DNA of 64,000 bases. Source: Methylovulum sp. Lineage in GTDB: Bacteria; Pseudomonadota; Gammaproteobacteria; Methylococcales; Methylomonadaceae. The translations under genes were made by a program, and so were the position numbers. Where the stretch lies: NCBI RefSeq assembly GCF_028687615.1, contig NZ_JAQTZU010000010.1, forward strand, positions 62,001-126,000, in the 5' to 3' direction. Below, piece by piece: positions 59,393 through 64,000 of the stretch (position 1 is its first letter; each line of letters starts with the position of its first letter). The notes beneath the pieces are model-generated. The model made no database searches and was not told where the DNA came from. It was given only the letters and a program-made list of their open reading frames with translations.

Positions 59393-60067
59393 TTACCAAT
59401 AATCCGGCTTAACGGCTGGTTTTTTCTTGGTTGGCACTTTGTCGGGCAATTGGAATTGTTTCAGTTCATCTTCCAAAATGTAAGAACGTGTCCAGTTAGC
59501 CAAATTTGACAAGCTGGCATTCGCTGGTCGATGCTCGTTTTTGCTTGGTACTCTTCTCGGCAAAATCAGGCCAATGGGATAATCGGGAAAATCTTGTTTT
59601 AGAAACGCCAAAGCGGGGACAAGGTCAGAATCACTGGAAACCAAAACGCCATGCTCACAATGCTTAAGGACGGCATCACGATAGAGTTGCAGGGCAATAT
59701 TCACATCGGTTTGTTTTTCCTCAAGCCGCCACACTTCCACACGGTCTTGCTTGTCAATGGGGTTTTTATAGCGGGGCGGATTGCCTTTTTCCAGAATATA
59801 GTAACCATTAATGATTTCTAAAGTCTGGGGGTGTTTACTTAATAGGGCTTTGTGATAACTATCTTGGGATTGCTGGGCTTTATCGCCCCTGGTGGCTACG
59901 CGGGTTATTACGGGGGCGGTAAAGAATTTAACCGCGACAACATCCAGTTGTGGGTTTACATGGCAAATGTGCTTAACCAAGCTGGCAACATCTAGCCATT
60001 TGTAAGCCGTGTTTCTGAGCACACCAAAATAAAAGTTGTACCCGTCAATATAAACAATCGTCCGCAT
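59393..60067 (-). CDS. NYN-domain (PIN-like) putative ribonuclease
   Basis: A 224-aa protein: VYIDGYNFYFGVLRN carries the first acidic residue, EEKQTDVNIALQLYRDAV the central one and GVLVSSDSDLVPALAFLKQD the last pair, the LabA/DUF88-type NYN active site. PTKKKPAVKP at the C-terminus is a basic tail that could bind RNA. Stand-alone, between a tRNA attachment scar and mazEF, so a mobile-island cargo gene. Other possibilities are an RNA-processing or defence nuclease. Confidence 0.75.
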   Translation of the reverse strand: MRTIVYIDGYNFYFGVLRNTAYKWLDVASLVKHICHVNPQLDVVAVKFFTAPVITRVATRGDKAQQSQDSYHKALLSKHPQTLEIINGYYILEKGNPPRYKNPIDKQDRVEVWRLEEKQTDVNIALQLYRDAVLKHCEHGVLVSSDSDLVPALAFLKQDFPDYPIGLILPRRVPSKNEHRPANASLSNLANWTRSYILEDELKQFQLPDKVPTKKKPAVKPDYW

Positions 60068-60083
60068 CCTTTGCCCTATAAAT

Positions 60084-60106
60084 GAAAAAACCGCCCGGAG
60101 GCGGTC
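60084..60106 (-). terminator. Rho-independent terminator after mazF
   Basis: On the reverse strand ACCGCC-TCCG-GGCGGT followed by TTTTTT. It ends the mazEF transcript and insulates the NYN gene that starts 17 bp further on. Confidence 0.85.
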
Positions 60107-60260
60107 TTTCCGTCTTACAGTGAAGCCAACTTAATGACAGCCCCATAAGATGAGTTGTGTAGGTATTCTAGTGAGTAAATTATTGCTAAGCAAGCAAATT
60201 CTAAGAATGGGTTAATTAATGCCTATGGGATATTTGAAGTTGTGGATGTAATCATCAACA

Positions 60261-60638
60261 TCACGCCAACTGAATAATTTGATTCAGCCGCTCGCACACT
60301 TGCCCAAAAAACGCATCGTCCAGCTTGCCTAAAGGATGGGATAAGGCACCGCGCAAACGCCAATCAAACGATTTGGGTTGATGGCATAGCACATAACTGG
60401 TTTTGTCGGCCTTGCGTCCTGATGCCTTGCCCACGGTGATTGCAAAAGGATTGTCCGCGTTATAAGCGGCGGTGGTCATTGGCAAACCAATCACCAGCGA
60501 GGTTTTATCGTTAAAAATGCGCGGGGATAACACTAAAAAGGGGCGAATGTCGCGCATTTCCTGCCCGACTTGGGGGTTGCAATCAATCCAGATAATGTCT
60601 TGGCGGTCGGGTAGCCATACACCGCTGGCTTTTACCAT
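60261..60638 (-). CDS. mazF: MazF/PemK-type toxin (mRNA interferase)
   Basis: A 125-aa PemK/MazF-family protein: LPDRQDIIWIDCNPQVGQEM RDIRPFLVLSPRIFN, IGLPMTTA and DWRLRGALSHPLGKLDDAFF. The family cuts mRNA at short sites. It overlaps the antitoxin gene upstream by 7 bp, giving coupled translation. Starts at the ATG at 60638. Confidence 0.88.
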   Translation of the reverse strand: MVKASGVWLPDRQDIIWIDCNPQVGQEMRDIRPFLVLSPRIFNDKTSLVIGLPMTTAAYNADNPFAITVGKASGRKADKTSYVLCHQPKSFDWRLRGALSHPLGKLDDAFFGQVCERLNQIIQLA

Positions 60639-60886
60639 TGTTCCGCGCCTAAGCGTTGCATGGTGACCATCGCTTCGCCGCCGTGCCGTTCAGGGTCATA
60701 CGCGTCCAGCCGCTCTTCTAAGGTTAATGGCTTATCTGGCATAGGGGTGATAATGATTTGCCCCTCAATTACTGCTATCCGTACCCGTTGATGGGTGTGT
60801 AACTGGGCTTCACGGGCAATCGCCGCAGGTAGGCGGACACCTAAATTATTGCCCCATTGCTTTATGTCCAGTGTTACTTCGGTCAT
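60632..60886 (-). CDS. mazE: MazE-type antitoxin (AbrB-like)
   Basis: An 84-aa protein with the AbrB/MazE DNA-binding fold (DIKQWGNNLGVRLPAAIARE, VRIAVIEGQIIITPM) and an acidic, flexible C-terminus that neutralises MazF. A perfect 18-bp inverted repeat lies 10 bp upstream of the start, a likely autoregulatory operator. Confidence 0.88.
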   Translation of the reverse strand: MTEVTLDIKQWGNNLGVRLPAAIAREAQLHTHQRVRIAVIEGQIIITPMPDKPLTLEERLDAYDPERHGGEAMVTMQRLGAEQW

Positions 60887-60895
60887 AATGAAACC

Positions 60896-60941
60896 CCATA
60901 GTTAATATGTTTACACTCATGTTTAAACATATTAACTATGG
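60896..60941. promoter_or_regulatory. Operator-like palindrome upstream of mazEF
   Basis: CCATAGTTAATATGTTTA pairs perfectly with TAAACATATTAACTATGG across 10 nt. The position over the presumed mazE promoter fits binding of the MazEF complex. Confidence 0.75.
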
Positions 60942-61081
60942 CTATCAAATTGTCAATCAAAATAGCCGTGGCTAAAAACACAAAATTGGCTACACTTAAA
61001 TTGGATTGGGGCTTAAAATTGCGGCTAACCAATATGTTACAATCCTAACTCCTTGCGTTCACAACGAAATAGAAAGGTTAC

Positions 61082-62113
61082 ATGGCTAACATCCGTACCC
61101 ATTACGACAATTTAAAAGTCGCAAGAAACGCTCCTGTCAACATCATAAAAGCAGCTTACAAAGCCCTTTGGCAAACCTATCACCCTGATAAATTCCAAGG
61201 AGGCAAAGAGGAAGCCGAAAGAATCATGAAAATTGTTACTGCTTCCTATGCCGTGTTATCAGACCCTGTTACACGGGCAAAACATGATGCTTGGATTTTG
61301 GAACAAGAAGCTAAGACTTCGCAGCAAAATGAAAAACCGGAGTATAGCGAGATTAAAAACTCATCAGAGCAACAGTTTCATAAGCGAGCCTATGAACATA
61401 AAAATTACTCAGAAGAAGATTTGTATGAAATCGCTGGAAATGAGATTTCTTCAGGGATGGTGAAACAGGGAATAATGGCAAAGGCATTAGTTGAAACAAA
61501 TGGAGATGATAAAAATATAGCCGCCAGGTACATACAACTTAGAGTTATGGCGTTGAAAACAGAATTATTGAAGGTTATCAATGATAGGGAGATGGAAACT
61601 GAGCAATTCTATATTCAGGAACTAACAAGCCTAGGTTGTAAAATATCATCAAATATTTCCATGATATGGAAAACAAAAAAATGGAAAATAACAACAAAAC
61701 AAAATGAAGTTTTTGAGCTTACTAAATTGGATGAATTTCAATCCGTTATTAATCATTGTAAGCAGAAAGAATACGAGGAGAAAAAAGCACTTGATTATAT
61801 TCAAGAATTAACGAATCTAGGCTGTGCGGTAACTTCCAGCGGGAAAGATACAGAAAAAAAGTGGAAAATAGTAACAAAACAAAATGAGGTGCTTAAGCTT
61901 ACTAAATTGGATGAATTTCAATCCGTTATTGATTACTGCCTAGTATGTTTAAAATATGAGAAGTTGTTTGATTCTCACGGATACCTTTTAGAATGTAATA
62001 AAAATGGAGTTTTTAAATGGATAATAGCAGATTTTATCGGCTCAAAAAAAGCATTTCGGAATATTGATGAAATGGCTGCTTTTGCTAAAAATCTTAAAAA
62101 TCCAACAAATTGA
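61082..62113 (+). CDS. J-domain protein with duplicated C-terminal segment
   Basis: A 343-aa protein. Residues 5-70 are a J domain (HYDNLKVARNAPVNIIKAAY, YHPDKFQGGKEEAERIMKIV) with the HPD motif that stimulates Hsp70. Two about 50-residue segments are near repeats: FYIQELTSLGCKISSN...KWKITTKQNEVFELTKLDEF and DYIQELTNLGCAVTSS...KWKIVTKQNEVLKLTKLDEF; a third, diverged segment follows at the C-terminus. AAAGG precedes the ATG. AT-rich, accessory-like. Partner and role unknown. Confidence 0.75.
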   Translation: MANIRTHYDNLKVARNAPVNIIKAAYKALWQTYHPDKFQGGKEEAERIMKIVTASYAVLSDPVTRAKHDAWILEQEAKTSQQNEKPEYSEIKNSSEQQFHKRAYEHKNYSEEDLYEIAGNEISSGMVKQGIMAKALVETNGDDKNIAARYIQLRVMALKTELLKVINDREMETEQFYIQELTSLGCKISSNISMIWKTKKWKITTKQNEVFELTKLDEFQSVINHCKQKEYEEKKALDYIQELTNLGCAVTSSGKDTEKKWKIVTKQNEVLKLTKLDEFQSVIDYCLVCLKYEKLFDSHGYLLECNKNGVFKWIIADFIGSKKAFRNIDEMAAFAKNLKNPTN

Positions 62114-62274
62114 AGGCTAAACTCACAAAAGTAGATTAAACCTATGCCCGTACAAACATGAACTATACTGCTACCGTTGGAACGTAACAGATAATTTATC
62201 TTAGTTACCTTGTTTAACATGATTCCTCTGATTGTGGGGGACAATGAAATTTAACTCCACCAAGGTGCAATCTC

Positions 62275-62961
62275 ATGGGTTTATTTGATATTTTTAAGAA
62301 TAAAGAGCAGAGGGAGTTCGATAAGCTAATGGAGGAGATGCTTGATGTTTTGTTTCCAAATGGCGAAAACGATATAGCTAGGGATTCTAAGCGGGTTTAT
62401 TTGCTTATCCAAGGCAAACTTAGCATGGATGAATGCAGAAATTGCGTTAAAGGAAGTAAAGCGGTAGTTGTATTTGCCGAAGACAAATCTGCTGAACATG
62501 CCGTACCTAGTATTAGGGCTAAATTTAACAATAAAATCACTGAGAAAGAGGCCTACGGTATTTATGCCTATTTATCAGGTGAGGCGATGTACCTTGATCG
62601 ACTCAATGCAATTATGGGAATGGATGACGATGAGGAAATGGACGCAATAAAAGAAATTTTTAAAAATGGCGTAGATGCAGAGAAATTACCTGATGGATAT
62701 GGAGAGTATGGGCACACAGTAACTAACCCTATCCTTACTATATCTGTTAATGGAAGCAAAGATTATTTAAGTCGTTTGCGTTTTAATGGAAAGCCGATTA
62801 ATTATGAACGTACTGGTTCCGTAAGTTCTGATGTTACCTCTGGTTCTATTGATATTTATTCAATTACATGTTCTGGTAAGCCTTTAGGGGATATTTATAT
62901 CTGCCCTTACCACAAGCGGAATTCAAAAAAAGCCCCCAAAGAATTTACATTTATCAATTAA
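62275..62961 (+). CDS. Protein of unknown function
   Basis: A 228-aa soluble protein starting GLFDIFKNKEQREFDKLMEE, an N-terminus common to small cytosolic proteins of unknown function. The N-terminal half is helical; the C-terminal half (ILTISVNGSKDYLSRLRFNG to CSGKPLGDIYICPYHK) looks like a beta domain with two cysteines. AAGGTG precedes the ATG. It follows the J-domain gene on the same strand after 161 bp; a functional link is possible but unproven. Confidence 0.6.
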   Translation: MGLFDIFKNKEQREFDKLMEEMLDVLFPNGENDIARDSKRVYLLIQGKLSMDECRNCVKGSKAVVVFAEDKSAEHAVPSIRAKFNNKITEKEAYGIYAYLSGEAMYLDRLNAIMGMDDDEEMDAIKEIFKNGVDAEKLPDGYGEYGHTVTNPILTISVNGSKDYLSRLRFNGKPINYERTGSVSSDVTSGSIDIYSITCSGKPLGDIYICPYHKRNSKKAPKEFTFIN

Positions 62962-63009
62962 GCAAGAATCTAACATTGGGGCTTCGCGCGTTCATTCACA
63001 ATTAAGGGG

Positions 63010-63765
63010 TTGCAAATATACGAAATTGAACAGGGAGAGCTTCCGAAAGAATTTACTTCTGCTTGGCAGTGCGCGGGTAAACACATTCATAAAATGGGAC
63101 AAGAGGGTGTACAGTGGCTTCGAGCCAATTTAAATCCGCCAATCGCGGAGCATCTTTCATTTCGTCTTGGCAATCAACTGTTCTTTGTATATGTTGATGT
63201 TAATGTGTTGCCATTTGTTGGCAAACGCAAAGACTTGTTTATAAATGTCGCTCGGGAGGCCACAGCAACCCCATGTGTATTAAAGATGCAATCCAGACGA
63301 GGAGCATTCGATCCAGTTAATTCTGGATGGGGCTTTATTGATGCAGTTACTGGACGAACTGTAAATCCGTCTAATATGGTTTCGAATGAACTTATCGAAA
63401 TATCAGACTGGGAATTACATGACTTCGCCATTCAAATAGTTCGTTCACATCTTGAAAAAGAAGGGAAAAACGTATTTTCCGCTCAATCCTCGCTCCATAT
63501 CGATCCATCAATTTGGTTTGAAGATAATAATAGTCCATTTTGGGTTGTAGTAAGAGTAGGGCGTTACCCAATGAAAGAAGCTGACATTCCCGCAAATCTT
63601 CAAAATATAAAACAATCTTGTTCCCGAATGAGCCGAGTTGGTTTCTTCGCCTCTGTAACGGTTGCAAACGCTAATGACCCGTTCGATCCAAGCGGGGAAA
63701 ACGCTATGCCTCTTTATCGTGGTCACGGCATGATAGTTCGATTTGAAGGACTTGAGTCCGTATGA
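63010..63765 (+). CDS. Protein of unknown function, start uncertain
   Basis: About 251 aa from a TTG at 63010; no ATG exists between the upstream in-frame stop (62971) and the body of the protein, and AAGGGG lies too close to the TTG, so the 5' end may be truncated or the start non-standard. Visible segments are LSFRLGNQLFFVYVDVNVLP and WGFIDAVTGRTVNPSNMVSN. I recognise no domain. AT-leaning accessory gene. Confidence 0.5.
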   Translation: MQIYEIEQGELPKEFTSAWQCAGKHIHKMGQEGVQWLRANLNPPIAEHLSFRLGNQLFFVYVDVNVLPFVGKRKDLFINVAREATATPCVLKMQSRRGAFDPVNSGWGFIDAVTGRTVNPSNMVSNELIEISDWELHDFAIQIVRSHLEKEGKNVFSAQSSLHIDPSIWFEDNNSPFWVVVRVGRYPMKEADIPANLQNIKQSCSRMSRVGFFASVTVANANDPFDPSGENAMPLYRGHGMIVRFEGLESV

Positions 63766-63839
63766 CAATGTATTTAAGTTATGGCGATAATGGCTTTTAA
63801 TTACAGTTACTTAAAAATATTACAGATGTCCATCACAAT

Positions 63840-63990
63840 TCATTTCCATATTTAACCAGCTTTTAGCTGGTTAGCTTTAGCATCAAAGGCTTAAAGCACT
63901 AATTCGACTGCGCGGGACACAGAGGACTAAAGTCCACCCGATTTGTGTCCCGCGCTAACCCCCCCTACTTTAGTAGGTGGTTGTTAAGTT
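63840..63990. repeat. Hairpin cluster, possible IS200/IS605-type element end
   Basis: Successive dyads AACCAGC/GCTGGTT, a long GCGCGGGACACA/TGTGTCCCGCGC enclosing GGACT/AGTCC, and CCTAC/GTAGG. Compact subterminal hairpins of this type mark IS200/IS605 elements and the RNA overlapping tnpB ends. No transposase gene lies inside the window. Confidence 0.4.
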
Positions 63991-64000
63991 TCAGTCAAAA

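Overview
The window looks like a chromosome segment from a gammaproteobacterium. The gene orders trxA-rho next to rhlB, yrfG/nudE, yraN-diaA-dolP, and tRNA-Tyr/Gly/Thr-tuf-secE-nusG-rplKAJL-rpoBC-str-S10-spc-alpha are all typical of that class. Repeat style, AT-leaning base composition and accessory content suggest a relative of the methanotrophic Methylococcales, but no lineage-diagnostic metabolic gene is present, so that is inference.

Layout. 1-10.2 kb is mostly housekeeping: rho (partial), trxA, rhlB, yrfG, nudE, batD, then a leftward gene string (yraN, diaA, dolP, a GlcD-type FAD oxidase) into which a YhdJ-like methyltransferase plus an unclassified restriction endonuclease gene are fitted. 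10.3-14.2 kb is a gene graveyard: an IS3-type transposase fragment carrying a 49-bp double palindrome, the C-terminal end of a type III restriction subunit, two detached polymorphic-toxin tails each followed by a putative immunity gene, an RHS core scrap, a 159-bp MITE and several families of palindromic repeats. 14.2-24.5 kb holds scattered single genes (fatty-acid-hydroxylase-type membrane enzyme, nucleoside-phosphorylase-like protein, SirB2, fructosamine kinase, TauE exporter divergent from cysB, carboxylesterase, DUF3301, ubiK, a MarR regulator with a cysteine cluster, speE), with a 71-bp tandem repeat and a 126-bp insertion element.

24.8-56.1 kb is an almost unbroken translation/transcription supercluster: three tRNAs, tuf, tRNA-Trp, secE, nusG, rplKAJL, rpoBC, rpsLG, fusA, a second near-identical tuf, then the complete S10, spc and alpha operons ending in rplQ. 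Visible control elements are a sigma70 promoter before the tRNAs, a terminator between nusG and rplK, an L10 leader, a hairpin with a T-run between rplL and rpoB, and a promoter plus long hairpin before rpsL.

56.1-64 kb is accessory again: a broken IS30-type transposase, the decayed immunity region of a transposable (Mu-like) prophage with two copies of a VpaChn25_0724-type gene, a Lar-type gene split by the second MITE copy, a tRNA-Thr 3' half that looks like an attachment-site scar, an orphan NYN-domain protein, a mazEF pair with a perfect operator-like palindrome, a J-domain protein with a duplicated segment, two unrecognised genes and a terminal cluster of hairpins resembling an IS200/IS605-type end. 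The clearest new observations are the small non-autonomous elements whose ends and target duplications can be read directly, because removing them on paper restores the host reading frames, and the repeat module shared at the exact 5' edge of two unrelated toxin tails.
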